Positions 10,989 to 21,400 of a DNA stretch of 64,000 bases are shown here, piece by piece. Source of the stretch: Adiantum capillus-veneris (taxonomy: Eukaryota; Streptophyta; Polypodiopsida; Polypodiales; Pteridaceae); assembly GCA_014529385.2 (NCBI GenBank), contig CM043944.1, positions 53,978,768 through 54,042,767 on the forward strand. The letters are read 5' to 3'. The position numbers and the translations under genes are program-made. Below the pieces are notes generated by a model. It worked only from the letters and a program-made list of their open reading frames with translations. It did no database searches and was not told the DNA's origin. The first letter of the stretch is position 1; each line of letters starts with the position of its first letter.

Positions 10989-11720
10989 GGGAATCCTCAA
11001 ATCACTTCTACGTTGGAAAACCCTCAGAACGATGTTCTCTATACGGAGATTCAGGAGAAGTTGTTGCTCAAACAAATGCAACCACCTTCTTTAAAAGGAG
11101 AGGGTGATGATATTGAGAAAGAAGCAGAAGTATGGATTGAAGCTATGGATGATTACTTCTCTGCTGCGAGAACCACACCTGCAAATCAAGCGATGTTAGG
11201 GATGTTTCGCTTCTCAGGGGAAGCGAAATTATGGTGGAAACAACATTGTCGTGACATGGGAGTGTTGGAGAACTCTCAGAGTTGGTGGGAGATCAAACAA
11301 GCGGTGAAGGAAAGATACTTACCTCCTGCCCATGAAGCGATAAAGATGAATGAGTTCTTTAGCTTGAAACAGTACAGTTTATCTTTGGAAGAGTACTACT
11401 CAAAGTTTGTAAGGCTTAGACGTTACGCACCATCAATGACCATAGAGCAGCAGGTAGCTCGCTTTTGTCAAGGATTAAGAGAACCCATTTACTCGCGATT
11501 GGAAGCCTTGAAACCTACCACTGTACAAGATGCTTTACTACGAGCCAAACCTTTAATGAAGGAACAAGGGATTACAAGAAGAATTGAACAGAATCAAAGT
11601 ATCGAAGATAGACAACCACAAAGGGTTTATGCTGCTAATGCGCAAGATTCTCGACGCTTGAATGTTCGATGCTTTGAATGTGGGGAGTTGGGACATTATC
11701 GAAACTCTTGTCCACAATGA
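10989..11720 (+). CDS. gag: Ty3-type Gag with CCHC zinc knuckle (second exon)
   Basis: 243 codons from the proposed acceptor; without splicing, an in-frame ATG at 10977 can be used. The protein forms the capsid/nucleocapsid of virus-like particles in the cytoplasm. The central part is a retrotransposon Gag domain (AEVWIEAMDDYFSA, the ERYLPPAHEAIKMNEFFSL block, and FCQGLREPIYSRLE). The C-terminus ends in one zinc knuckle, CFECGELGHYRNSC (residues 228-241), which binds the RNA. The frame stops two residues after the knuckle, so there is no fused protease. It is intact, which is notable beside the broken neighbours. No pol follows; 140 bp later the 3' LTR starts. Confidence 0.88.
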   Translation, partial: GNPQITSTLENPQNDVLYTEIQEKLLLKQMQPPSLKGEGDDIEKEAEVWIEAMDDYFSAARTTPANQAMLGMFRFSGEAKLWWKQHCRDMGVLENSQSWWEIKQAVKERYLPPAHEAIKMNEFFSLKQYSLSLEEYYSKFVRLRRYAPSMTIEQQVARFCQGLREPIYSRLEALKPTTVQDALLRAKPLMKEQGITRRIEQNQSIEDRQPQRVYAANAQDSRRLNVRCFECGELGHYRNSCPQ

Positions 11721-11850
11721 ACTAATAGAGCAGTAGTAGCAAGCGAAGCAGACTAAGGACATCACTCTTTTGGATATATTGAGGGTCGAGATAGTAATTA
11801 GAGTAGGGGTATTCTCAGTTCTTCTCGAGATGAGGACATCTCAAATCCTT

Positions 11851-11863
11851 AAGTTGGGGAGAT
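11851..11863 (+). other. Polypurine tract of the gag-only element
   Basis: AAGTTGGGGAGAT directly abuts the TGTAATG start of the 3' LTR, the expected site for plus-strand priming. Confidence 0.6.
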
Positions 11864-12522
11864 TGTAATGTATCCAGCAATTATCCATATAAATCATTTC
11901 AGATATTTTACAAAGTAATTGAGATTCTCGATTTTGTGAGTCATCGTGAGTTCATCAGAGCAATCGGATTGAAAATCGAGTTCAGAATCCATTTATTTAT
12001 GATCTTTCTTTATGTGGAACAATAGATTTATGTGGGAACCTAATCTATGTATGAAGAAAAAGCTTAGAAATAGTATTTTTAGGAAAGAAAGAGAGGTGAG
12101 TCAAAATTAGGATACTTCTCTCTTTCTCTCTTTCAAAATAGAATGGGAACTTGTAAGTATAGAGCTTTTTAGAATCGCGTATAGAATTCGCGTACCAAAA
12201 ATATATATATATATATATATATATTTTATACAGCCACGATGACGCGCGAGCTTTTTTCTTCTCCTATTCTTGAAACCTTTCAGTATTCTTAGCACCCCCC
12301 TAAGGCCTATATAAAGGACCCTTCTCCTCTCACTTTTAACACACACATCTACAGAAGCGGAAGCTCTCTTGCAACGACACACCGGAGGAAGCCTCTCTCC
12401 CTTAACCCCTCACCTTCAACCCATCTCCATCTCCAATCTTTGACGTGCCTTCACCCGATATGTGAACACACTCTCTCTCTCTCTCCATCAACGCGCTTTT
12501 CTTTTCTCCATTCCGAAGTTGT
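11864..12522 (+). repeat. 3' LTR, left part
   Basis: Same as 8457-9096 apart from substitutions and an (AT)n tract at about 12200 where the 5' LTR has an A-run. It is cut at ATTCCGAAG by the copia element. The last four bases (TTGT) are not in the 5' LTR. Confidence 0.9.
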
Positions 12523-12950
12523 TGTTAAGTATGGAGCCTGATTTACCCTTGTAATTTTCTGTGGTAAAAGTGCACATTTGTAAGACCCCCATTATGAGGA
12601 GAAGCCATTGTGCGTGAAGGAAAATCACTCACCGAAAACCAAAATTTTCACGCCGGAATATTATGGCCAGCCGGCGGCCGGAAAGTGGTCGGAAAACAAC
12701 CGATCGGTTGGCCGGTGGCCGGTAGTCAATGGCCGATGGCCGGTGGTCGGAAGTCAATGGCCGATGGCCGGTGGTCGGAAGTCAATGGCCAGTGGCCGGT
12801 GGCCGAATTCAAAAGCGGACTTGTCTTCTCAAGGGCGGCCACACATGGGCGAATTGGAGGGTCCGATTTGGACTTATTCGCACAAGGGCGAGTACACATG
12901 GCTGTCTCTCATAAGAGAGGGCAGCCCTTTTGGCCTATAAAAGGAGGCCA
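12523..12950 (+). repeat. Left copia LTR, apparently lacking R-U5 and PBS
   Basis: Homologous to 15562-15777 over its first ~215 bp. It contains a minisatellite at 12711-12810 and a TATA box (CCTATAAAAGG, TATAAAA at 12936-12942). Gag homology begins at 12951, only 9 bp after the TATA box, so transcription start, U5 and primer site are gone. Confidence 0.65.
12711..12810 (+). repeat. GC-rich minisatellite in copia LTR
   Basis: Three to four units of about 30 bp built on GGTCGGAAGTCAATGGCC and GATGGCCGGT. The matching array in the right LTR is missing because that LTR is truncated here. Confidence 0.8.
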
Positions 12951-14324
12951 TTGGCGGAGGAAGGGAAGCGCAAGATTGAGAAGTTCAATGAAAAAAACTA
13001 CCAACATTGGAAGATGCAGATTGAAGACTATCTCTACCAGAAGGACCTCTATTTGCCACTAGGCGGTCTTGCGAAGAAGCCCGCAACAATGGCAGATGAA
13101 GCATGGATTGTCCTTGATCGAAAGGCACTGGGAACAATCCGGTTAAGCTTGGCATCAACGGTGGCCTTCAATGTTTCGGAGATGAAGACCACGGAGGACT
13201 TGATGAAGTCACTTGACGACTTCTACGAGAAACCATCGGCATCCAATAAGGTATTTCTTATGAAGCGCTTGTTCAATCTAAAGATGGCAGAGAATGGTTC
13301 AGTTGCAGAACACCTAAATGAATTTAACACAAACATAAGTCAAATTCGATCAGTGAAAATCAATTTCGATGACGAAGTGCGAGCTCTCCTTATACTATCA
13401 TCTCTACCGGATAGTTGGAACAGCCTTGTGATGGCTGTAAGTAATTCTATCTCTGGCACAAATACTCTTAAGTTTGATGATGTTGTGGGTGTTCTCCTAA
13501 GCGAGGAAATGCGAAGGAGAAGCACGGGAGAATCATCAAGTGTTGCACTATCAGTGGAAACAAGAGGAAGGCTTAAGGAGAGGTTCAAAAACCAAAAGGG
13601 TCGTGATCGCTCAAGGTGGAGCAAGTCACGCACAAAGTCAATTCTTGAATGTTGGAACTGCGGCAAGAAGGGCCACGTCAAGAAGGATTGCTGGTCCAAG
13701 AAGAAGAAGGAGACAGAGTCTCAAGACAACAAGCCAACATCGGAGGCCAATGTGGCAGGTAAAGTAGAGCAAGATGCTCTAATTCTCTCATTAGACAATG
13801 TGTCTAATTCCTCGATAGTAGATTCCGGGGCTTCATTCCATGCGACACCACACAAGCAACATTTCCAAGACTACACCAAAGGTAATTTTGGGTATGTATA
13901 CTTGGGAGATGATGAAGCTTGTGAGATTGTCGGCAAAGGTACAGTTTCTGTCAAAACTGCTAACGAAAATGAATGGAAGCTTAAAGATGTTAGGCATGTT
14001 CCTTCTCTTCGCAAAAATTTGATCTCTACAGGACAATTGGACTATGAAGGTCACAACATTGCATTCGGAAACAAACGGTGGAAGATCTCAAAGGGATCTT
14101 TGGTGGTTGCCAAGGGTGAAAAAGTCGGTACACTTTACTTGTGTACTGTTAGCACGCAACCTTCAGCTTGTGCAGCAACTACAGAAGTTGACAGTGCGGT
14201 GTGGCACTACCGACTTGGGCATATGAGTGCCAAAGGAATGCAAATCCTTCAAACAAAGAAGCTTCTACCAGGTTTGAAAGAAGTGGACTTAGAGTTCTGT
14301 GAAGATTGTGTTTATGGTAGCTAA
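12951..14324 (+). pseudogene. Copia gag-protease-pre-integrase, copy 1, start codon lost
   Basis: Open for 457 codons in frame from 12951. Domains in order: copia Gag (IEKFNEKNYQHWKMQIEDYL near the start), a zinc knuckle CWNCGKKGHVKKDC at about 13651-13692, aspartic protease IVDSGASFHATP at about 13815, and the GAG-pre-integrase motif HYRLGHMSAKGM at about 14205. It ends CEDCVYG then a stop where the integrase zinc finger should continue. The equivalent of copy 2's ATG is TTG at 12951, so no initiator remains and the TATA box lies 9 bp upstream. About 97 percent identical to copy 2 by eye. Confidence 0.8.
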
Positions 14325-14364
14325 ATTATCTCAAGGAAAGGATTCCTTGAATTGAGTGGGAGTT

Positions 14365-15291
14365 ATGGCGGAAGAAGGGAAGCTCAAGATTGAGAAGTTC
14401 AACGGCAAAAACTACCAACATTGGAAGATGCAGATTGAAGACTATCTCTACCAGAAGGACCTCTATTTGCCACTAGGCGGTCTTGCGAAGAAGCCCGCAA
14501 CAATGGCAGATGAAGCATGGATTGTCCTTGATCGAAAGGCACTCGGAACAATCCGGTTAAGCTTGGCGTCAACGGTGGCCTTCAATGTTTCGAAGATGAA
14601 GACCACGGAGGACTTGATGAAGTCACTTGACGACTTCTACGAGAAACCATCGGCATCCAATAAGGTATTTCTTATGAAGCGCTTGTTCAATCTAAAGATG
14701 GCAGAGAATGGTTCAGTTGCAGAATACCTAAATGACTTTAACACAAACATAAGTCAAATTCGATCAGTGAAAATCAATTTCGATGACGAAGTGCGAGCTC
14801 TCCTTATACTATCATCTCTACCGGATAGTTGGGACAGCCTTGTGATGGCTGTAAGTAATTCTATCTCTGGCACAAATACTCTTAAGTTTGATGATGTTGT
14901 GGGTGTTCTCCTAAGCGAGGAAATGCGAAGGAGAAGCACAGGAGAATCATCAAGTGCTGCACTATCAGTGGAAACAAGAGGAAGGCTTAAGGAGAGGTTC
15001 AAAAACCAAAAGGGTCGTGATCGCTCAAGGCGGAGCAAGTCACACACAAAGTCAGTTCTTGAATGTTGGAACTGCGGCAAGAAGGGCCACGTCAAGAAGG
15101 ATTGCTGGTCCAAGAAGAAGAAGAAGGAGACAGAGTCTGAAGACAACAAGCCAACATCGGAGGCCAATGTGGCAGGTAAAGTAGAGCAAGATGCTCTAAT
15201 TCTCTCATTAGACAATGTGTCTAATTCCTGGATAGTAGATTCCGAGGCTTCATGCCTCTCTGCACCCTACTCACCTTCTCCTCAACCTTGA
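14365..15291 (+). CDS. gag: Copia Gag, copy 2, truncated inside protease
   Basis: ATG at 14365 opens a 308-codon frame homologous to copy 1: Gag domain, then zinc knuckle CWNCGKKGHVKKDC at about 15067-15108 followed by a Lys-rich tail. It reaches the protease but reads WIVDSEAS, so the catalytic D-S-G is D-S-E, and then jumps into unrelated sequence and stops. It could still yield a Gag. It is preceded by GTGGGAGTT, possibly a scrap of the original 5' leader. The head-to-tail gag duplication in one element is unusual. Confidence 0.7.
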   Translation: MAEEGKLKIEKFNGKNYQHWKMQIEDYLYQKDLYLPLGGLAKKPATMADEAWIVLDRKALGTIRLSLASTVAFNVSKMKTTEDLMKSLDDFYEKPSASNKVFLMKRLFNLKMAENGSVAEYLNDFNTNISQIRSVKINFDDEVRALLILSSLPDSWDSLVMAVSNSISGTNTLKFDDVVGVLLSEEMRRRSTGESSSAALSVETRGRLKERFKNQKGRDRSRRSKSHTKSVLECWNCGKKGHVKKDCWSKKKKKETESEDNKPTSEANVAGKVEQDALILSLDNVSNSWIVDSEASCLSAPYSPSPQP

Positions 15292-15306
15292 AGAATAAGA
15301 GAAACC

Positions 15307-15480
15307 ATGAAGAACTCAACCTTTCATTCAAGGACAAAGCACATTGAGGTGAGATATCACTCCATACGCACTCTTTTGGAAGAGGGACAGCTAAAGCTAG
15401 GAAAGGTGCATACAAGTGAAAATCCTGCAGACATGTTTACAAAGGTGGTCAACAAGGAGAAGTTGAGCTTTTGCTCATCT
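15307..15480 (+). pseudogene. Copia RNase H, C-terminal remnant
   Basis: Encodes FHSRTKHIEVRYHSIR and VHTSENPADMFTKVV, the well-known end of copia RNase H. Everything between protease and this point (integrase, RT, most of RNase H) is deleted. The purine tract and right LTR follow. Confidence 0.8.
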
Positions 15481-15561
15481 TCAATCGGCATTCAAGGAGA
15501 AGAAGCCAGAAGGGAAAGCAGTCACAGGTTTGGTTTGGAGATCAGTCTCCAAGTGGGAGAT

Positions 15562-15777
15562 TGTTAAGTATGGAGCCTGATTTACCCTTGTAATTTTCTA
15601 TGGTAAAAGCGCACATTTGTAAGACCCCCATTATGAGAAGAAGCCATTGTGCGTGAAGGAAAATCACTCACTGGAAACCAAAATTTTCACGCCGGAATAT
15701 TCTTTTTCGCCGGAATATTATGGCCGGACGACGGCCGGAAAGTGGTCGGAAAACAACCGGTCGGTTGGTCGGTGGCC
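15562..15777 (+). repeat. Right copia LTR, 3'-truncated
   Basis: Matches the left LTR to about 12725, with an extra CTTTTTCGCCGGAATATT duplication near 15700. It then switches at GGTGGCC to host LTR sequence (CCCATGCCGTGGCACC). Confidence 0.8.
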
Positions 15778-17079
15778 CATGCCGTGGCACCACCAAGGAA
15801 GGTGGGAAGAAAGGTGTCAATTCCAAACGTATCTCATGCGGAAGCATCAACCGAAGAAGAAGTCGAAGCCGTCCAACCTCCAGCACAGGAGTTAGCCGCA
15901 CGCGCTCCAAATCCGGTAAGACAAATTTATAATTATGCATTGCTATTCATGTTGACTTGGGAAGCTAATCATAGGAAAACCCTTAAACCGTCCGAAAAAC
16001 ATGATTCTATCACATGAAACAAGCATATGTTTTCATAGACTAGTGAAAGGACTGTTTGATAAATTGTTACTGTTTGTTGGATTGTTATTGTTTAATCAAT
16101 TGTTATTGTTGATAAGCAGTTTTTGATTGATATGAAGAATTGGTTGATCATGTTTGATGAATCATTAATGAGATGAATTATTGAAAGAATATATTTTGTT
16201 CTCGCGGATAGCGAAATGATTCCGCGGATAGTGGAGATTAAAGCTGAGGTTATCGGCTCTCTTTTGTTCCTCGCGATTAGCGAGATGCCTCGCGGATAGC
16301 GGGATGCCTGGCAGTTAGCAAGATGCCTCGCGGGTAGCGAGATGCCTGGCGGTTAGCAAGATGCCTCGCGGGTAGCGGGATGCCTCGCGATTAGCGAGAT
16401 GGGAAGGTTGCGCAATTCGCGGTTAGCGAATAAATCCTTTGCAAAGGCTCTGTTGGTTAGACAAAGAAAGTCCACGGGTAGCGACAAAATGATGAGAAAT
16501 TGGAAAAGTTGTTTTGTTGAATAATAGGGTTTCCTTCATTAGCATTGTTTGAATTGTTTTGGTATTGTTTGAAGGGTTGTATAAAAGAGCCTGTGTTTGG
16601 AATTAATTAAGGAACACTGTTTGTATATGTAAAACAGTGTGGAAAAATGTGTGCGTATGGGGTGGAAAGTGGGGACTGGCTCAGGTTGCCAGTCAAGGAT
16701 GGGTGGATTCGATTAGTCGAGTACTTTTCACTTTGTCTCAGTTAGTTAGAGATTTATCCCATATCATATTTTGGATTTAAGGATGGCGGCCATGTCTCTT
16801 AAACGCGGGGAAAAAGGCGTTGTTTTTGGATCCTTAATAAGTGAAAGGGATTTCTTCTCTTATAATGTAAGATCTAGAGTCCATAGAACCTTTAACCTCA
16901 TCGACCTGGCTTGTGGCGTAGGGTCTTGCAACTACGAACATATTAGGTGGAAGTCTTCTTCTCTTTCGTTGCTCGTATCCTTGCTTCGCATTATCGGAGT
17001 AGGGTGTCGTCAACGGATTTAGAGGATAGAGAACGCTATCTTCCATGTCGCCCCGATATTTTAGGATGGGGACCTTACA
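15778..17079 (+). repeat. 3' LTR of the gag-only element, right part
   Basis: Matches 9135-10420, ends TTACA, then the GAGTC target duplication. It keeps most of the LTR exon (without ATG) and its GTAAGA donor (at about 15916), and the hairpin minisatellite at 16201-16494 with extra units. Confidence 0.9.
16201..16494 (+). repeat. Hairpin minisatellite, 3' LTR copy
   Basis: Same TCGCGGNTAGCGA units as 9560-9827, with an additional GCGGGTAGCGAGATGCCTGG-type block. Confidence 0.85.
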
Positions 17080-17144
17080 GAGTCAGAAGCTCAGCTTGGG
17101 TTTCTACAAAGACAAAAAAATACCCCTCAGGATGGCATGAATGC

Positions 17145-17146
<2 letters not shown>

Positions 17147-17212
<66 letters not shown>
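17147..17212. repeat. (AG)n microsatellite
   Basis: About 33 units with one AAAG interruption. Confidence 0.95.
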
Positions 17213-17213
<1 letters not shown>

Positions 17214-17228
17214 GGAGCAAGTATGATA

Positions 17229-19260
17229 TATTGGGGACTAGCACATGAAACTCTCCACCCAACCAAGACTAATATAGGTCCTTGGCCTGCTAAATATAGG
17301 CCCCCATGTGTCTTGGCCCTTGGCCGTATTCCATATTACCCTAGGCATGCATTAATTTTCCATTGGAGAAGTGTTTTTGTCCTCAAAAACAAAAGTGGTG
17401 ATAGCTTTGTAAGGTCACTATGTTTTCTACATTGGCATCCCTCATGGATCTAGCTATCTATTTGATTTAAACACGATCCAATAAGAGGTTCAATGAAATC
17501 AAGAACATCTTAGATTTCCACATTGTTGTCCCTTTGCAACCACTTTGTGTAATTAGCCTATATCCAATATAGTGTGTAAACTCTATTCATAACTCACTAG
17601 GGTATTTTAAATGAGTTACCACAACTAAGAGATGTCTAGAAGATAGAATACCTCTACTCACTTTCATGGAATACCACTTTTCACTTTCCATGAAAGTAAC
17701 ATGCTTACATAACTCATCAACAAAGATTAAGTCCTTGACTTGTTATCATTTCTCATCAGTAAACCACCCCATGATAACTAGTGGTCAAGGTTGAGAACCC
17801 GACCTAAACATGGAGGGACTAAACCTAGTTGCAACATGATTTTTCTCATCGCAAGCAAACTCCAACTAGAAGATAACCTTTGTAATTGGATTGCTTTGTA
17901 CTAACATACGTGATTAGCATATCCTTTAGCACAAGATAAACACTTGTAAACTTCATATCCTCTATTAGATGACTGATAGTACTGAGTTGTGTTTGCCAAT
18001 TGATTAAAGATAGTCTTCCAAATATGACTCATAAACTTGGCTCACAATTCCTTGCAACATTGATGAATAGTCAAAAAGCTTGGGTTGTGTAAGAAATTAC
18101 TTGATACTTTGATGGTATGTTAGTATGAGGAAAGGTGTCCTTGGCAAGTATTGTTTCCGTGAATCTATCTAATGCATGAATTATTGTAAGAAATTATTTT
18201 TCATAAGTCCCAAGTACTTGCTCTTGTGGGTGTAGTTGGTGAATTTCATAAGAAATGGGATGTCCTCCATTTGAAAGGATTGTCCCAATGCTATCATCAC
18301 ATACATCACAATGGACCTTAAAAGTCTTTATAAAATCTCGTAAGACCGGGTGGCTTTGTCATCATAAGCTTTTGTTTGACATCATTAAAGGAAAGATTCT
18401 CTCTAATAGTTTATTGATATTTAACCTTTTCCTTAGTTAAATCATGTAGTGGTCCAGCTATTTTAGAAATTTTTGTATGACTCGCCTATAGTAGGAGCAC
18501 ATGCCTACAAAACTTCTTAGCTCATGTAAGTTCTTTGGTTGTGGCCAATCATTTATTACTCTATCCTTCTTTACATATTGTATGACCCAAGTATCTTATG
18601 TCACTGACAAAGAATTGACTTTTCTTTCCAATTACATAGAGCTTGGTAGCATGTAGTTCTTCAAGATTGCCTTTAAGTGCTCTTCCAAAGTCTTGGAGTA
18701 AATGATTATATCGTCTAAGAATACTCCCATGTATGCTCTATGATTTTGAAAGATTCTTTCCATCAATCTATTGAAGGTTCCAAGAGCATTGGTAAGACCA
18801 AAAGGCATTATCAGGTATACATACAACCCAAATTGAATACGAAATGTGGTCTTTTATATGTCACTAGGTTCAATACTTATTTCATGATAGCCACTTTTAA
18901 GGTAAATTCTTTTGAATTAGGAACCTTGTAGCTTATCAATGAATATATCCTCTATATGAGGAGCTAGAAATCAATACTTTATTGTGGTCTTATTTTGTAC
19001 CAGATAGTCCACACATGTATAGTAGGACCCATCCTTCTGCTACACTAAAAGAACATGTGGGAAAAGAAGAGATGAACTTGGGTATTCCATTTCCTTTTCT
19101 ATAAGCTCATTAACTTGGGAGAGAATCTCCTCTTGTTGTGCATGAGAAGCATGATAAGGAATTCTATATTTAGGAGGAGCGGTTCCAAGTACTACCTCAA
19201 TCTTATAATCATTGTTCCCTCTTGAGGGAGGTAATTCACAACTTCCATGCATGATATGTC
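17229..19260 (-). pseudogene. Old Ty3/gypsy pol relic
   Basis: Reads leftward. The RT N-terminal block is at 19252-19040 (ELPPSRGNNDYKIEVV, then QVNELIEKEME). The RT core at 18826-18632 has MPFGLTNALGTFNRLMERIF and FLDDIIIYSKTLEEHLKAI. A much-decayed integrase and C-terminal tail run down to about 17400, matching the element at 50999-62448 (for example TTCAATGAAATCAA and TTTTTGTCCTCAAAAAC). An LTR-like end (TGGGGACTAGCACATG...) lies at about 17231-17350. Many stops and indels. It serves as the MITE-free paralogue of 29660-30790. Confidence 0.7.
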
Positions 19261-20096
19261 CTTTTGCATCATCCCAAAGGAAGCTTCATTGCATTTGACA
19301 TAGCTTCATGAGAGCTAGCTTCTTGGGAGTCGGAGGAATGAGAGCTTGGTGATGGTGAGGGAGATCTTCTCCTCCTTTAATGAAAGGAAATTATTTCCCT
19401 TCACAAGACTCTTGGAAGAAGAACCTTTACTTGAGGGAGACCTTCACCTCTTTGTTGTGCAGCAAAAGAGTGATTAGCATGTCATTCTTGAGAGGGTGGT
19501 TTCTCTCGTTTGAAAAGCCTCTCAAAATGCTTACTCTATTATTGAGAACCTTGCTCTTGAGGAGAAGTTCTTATGGTAAGAACCATGTCATGTGCAAACA
19601 TCAACCCTTGCAACGTGGGTATTAAGTTGATCATGTTATGCTTCATGCATCCGTTGCACTAAATACCTTATTACACAAGTTCCTTGGGTCAAAGATTTCA
19701 TCTTCCTTAAAAAAGATTTCATGCCAATGAATCTCATTAGGTAGATTATTCTCCGTGATTATATTTAAACACCTTATGATTTTTTTTTCCCTCTTTTCTT
19801 TACTTAAGTAGCTTAAAAGCTAGAGAAAAGAGTACTACTCCCAAATAGTATATGCTAGAGCCATTCTCTACCTTGTGCAAGAGAGGAAAACCTTAATGCC
19901 ATGGTATCATGGAAACCTTAATTAGCCTTAGCGTGCTTTATGCATAAAATCACCTTAGCATAGGTTACATTTTTAGGTGCATAAACAAGCATCATTTCCA
20001 CATACATATTCAAACTAGCATGCTTATAACCAAAATTAAGGGAAATATTATTAACATGAGACGACACAAGACTAAGGATTGGATTTGATAAGATTG

Positions 20097-20134
<38 letters not shown>

Positions 20135-21189
20135 AAAAAAGGCATTTCATTACTCATGCTCTTAGAGCTCTTTAAAAAAAGAAGAAGCTTGAGTATACAT
20201 AGGAGTGTGGAGGCTAAGATCTCCATGACCCAAGCAACTTAGTAGCTTTCTTGATTATCATTAGTAGTTCTCCTCCTCTTCAAAGAATCGATGAATACTC
20301 AATATAAGAATATAGTAGAGAAAAGGAGTGGAATCCATAGGGCTTTGATCTTGAGCTTGACAAGAAGAAGCTCCATTGCCAAGTAGTATAGAGAATACAG
20401 GTAAAGGCTCCTGGCCTTTTAGAAAATCTCTAAAATTATGTTAGATGACCTCTATAATCTCACGATTAGCTCTTGATGTATTCTACAAACTATAGAGCTT
20501 GAAAAAAAATTGATTTAAAAAGACTCTACAATCTTATCTTGTATGAGGGTCTTATGCCCAATTTAGTGAAGATTGCTTTTTCCCCTCCCCTTTTAAAAAT
20601 AGTAATATTGAATTTTAAGAGGAGGTGGAGGAACCCTTTGGAGTTGATTGGTGGATATTGCAAGCAAAACAAGAACTTCTGTCAAAAGTGTGATAAAATG
20701 CTAATGGTTTTAGATTTTGACTCTATACACTCATAGCCACCAAGTGTTTTTTGTACATATTGTAAGAGCTAGAGTGTGTGTCTAAGAGTGCTTTCAATTG
20801 GAGGATTTGGGTGCATCAGAAAAGATAACAGGTCAAGGTTTTGCAAAAGTGATTTCTTGATGTATTTGCAATTAGGTAGACTATACCAGAGTAGAAACCA
20901 TATTGTTAGAGACCAAGCTAGTCATATCTTGATAGAAGAGAGCGTCAATCAAGGACCATAGAAGACTTAGATCATCTCTTAGAGAAAAACATTTTTGATA
21001 CTTCTTCAAAGAGATCTATACCTATATGGCTGATGGATTCAAGAGTGTGAGCTTTAAAGAGGGAACAACCTCATATGGGGGTGGGACCCTCCCAACCATC
21101 ATCAACCATGAAACTTTTGCACTTGAAATTTCAATTTGAAATTGAACGGAGTGCTAAAATTTACAAAGACGGTATGAATCGCTATTGTG
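19261..21189. other. No gene recognised; contains a long C homopolymer
   Basis: Probably more decayed retroelement sequence. A minus frame at 20226-19918 and plus frames at 20539-20736 and 20776-20961 are open but match nothing I know. Confidence 0.4.
20098..20132. repeat. Poly(C) homopolymer, about 35 bp, followed by A8
   Basis: An uninterrupted C run (G run on the other strand). It may form a G-quadruplex or be a length-unstable or assembly-sensitive site. Confidence 0.9.
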
Positions 21190-21400
21190 TGAAACTAGAA
21201 GAGTGACCTACCAAGTTCAAGGACATAGTTCATGTGGACTATAGCGGTGATGGATAATATGATGAGCAAGCTCAACAAGAGGAGATCATGAAGCAAGTAC
21301 AAGAATTGGTAGACAAAGGGATGGTGAGGGAACCATGTATTTAGTCGTGCAAAATCCCTATATTATGGGTAAGTGGGGGATCCATCATGATCAAGGTCTT
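21190..21400 (+). pseudogene. Gypsy RT N-terminal relic
   Basis: One frame reads QQEEIMKQVQELVDKGMVRE then a stop, SCKIPILWV. This matches the RT entry block of gypsy elements (QV.EL..KG..R.S.SP...PVLLV). Opposite in strand to the relic at 17229-19260. Confidence 0.5.

Larger units (their letters stand above)
12523..15777 (+). mobile_element. Rearranged, internally deleted copia element nested in the 3' LTR
   Basis: Shared terminal sequence TGTTAAGTATGGAGCCTG starts at 12523 and 15562. Between them lie gag-PR-pre-integrase (copy 1), a second gag (copy 2), a short end of RNase H, and a purine tract AAGTGGGAGAT. Integrase and RT are missing, so it is non-autonomous. The left LTR appears to stop just after its TATA box and is fused directly to gag. 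The right LTR is only about 216 bp and ends in the minisatellite region, where host LTR resumes after loss of 38 bp. No target duplication remains. Confidence 0.85.
8457..17079 (+). mobile_element. Complete gag-only (non-autonomous) Ty3-type LTR retrotransposon
   Basis: Both LTRs begin TGTAATGTA and end GGACCTTACA. The element is flanked by a perfect 5-bp target duplication, GAGTC, at 8452-8456 and 17080-17084. A primer binding site TGGTATCAGAGC follows the 5' LTR and a purine-rich GTTGGGGAGAT precedes the 3' LTR. The 1.44-kb internal region encodes only gag with a zinc knuckle. No protease, RT or integrase lies between the LTRs, so mobility would need enzymes from another element, as in so-called TR-GAG elements. 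Its 3' LTR is split by a copia insertion (12523-15777); without it the element is about 5.4 kb. The LTRs differ by scattered substitutions, a microsatellite switch (A-run versus (AT)n) and minisatellite copy number, so insertion is not very recent. Confidence 0.9.

Noticed and set aside
12608-13062. 150-codon frame with Trp-Pro-Val-Gly-rich repeats
   Set aside because: Produced by the GC-rich LTR minisatellite and runs in a different frame from gag.
13340-13699. Minus-strand ORF of 119 codons, and its twin at 14754-15215
   Set aside because: Shadow of the conserved gag coding strand; present in both copies only because gag is duplicated.
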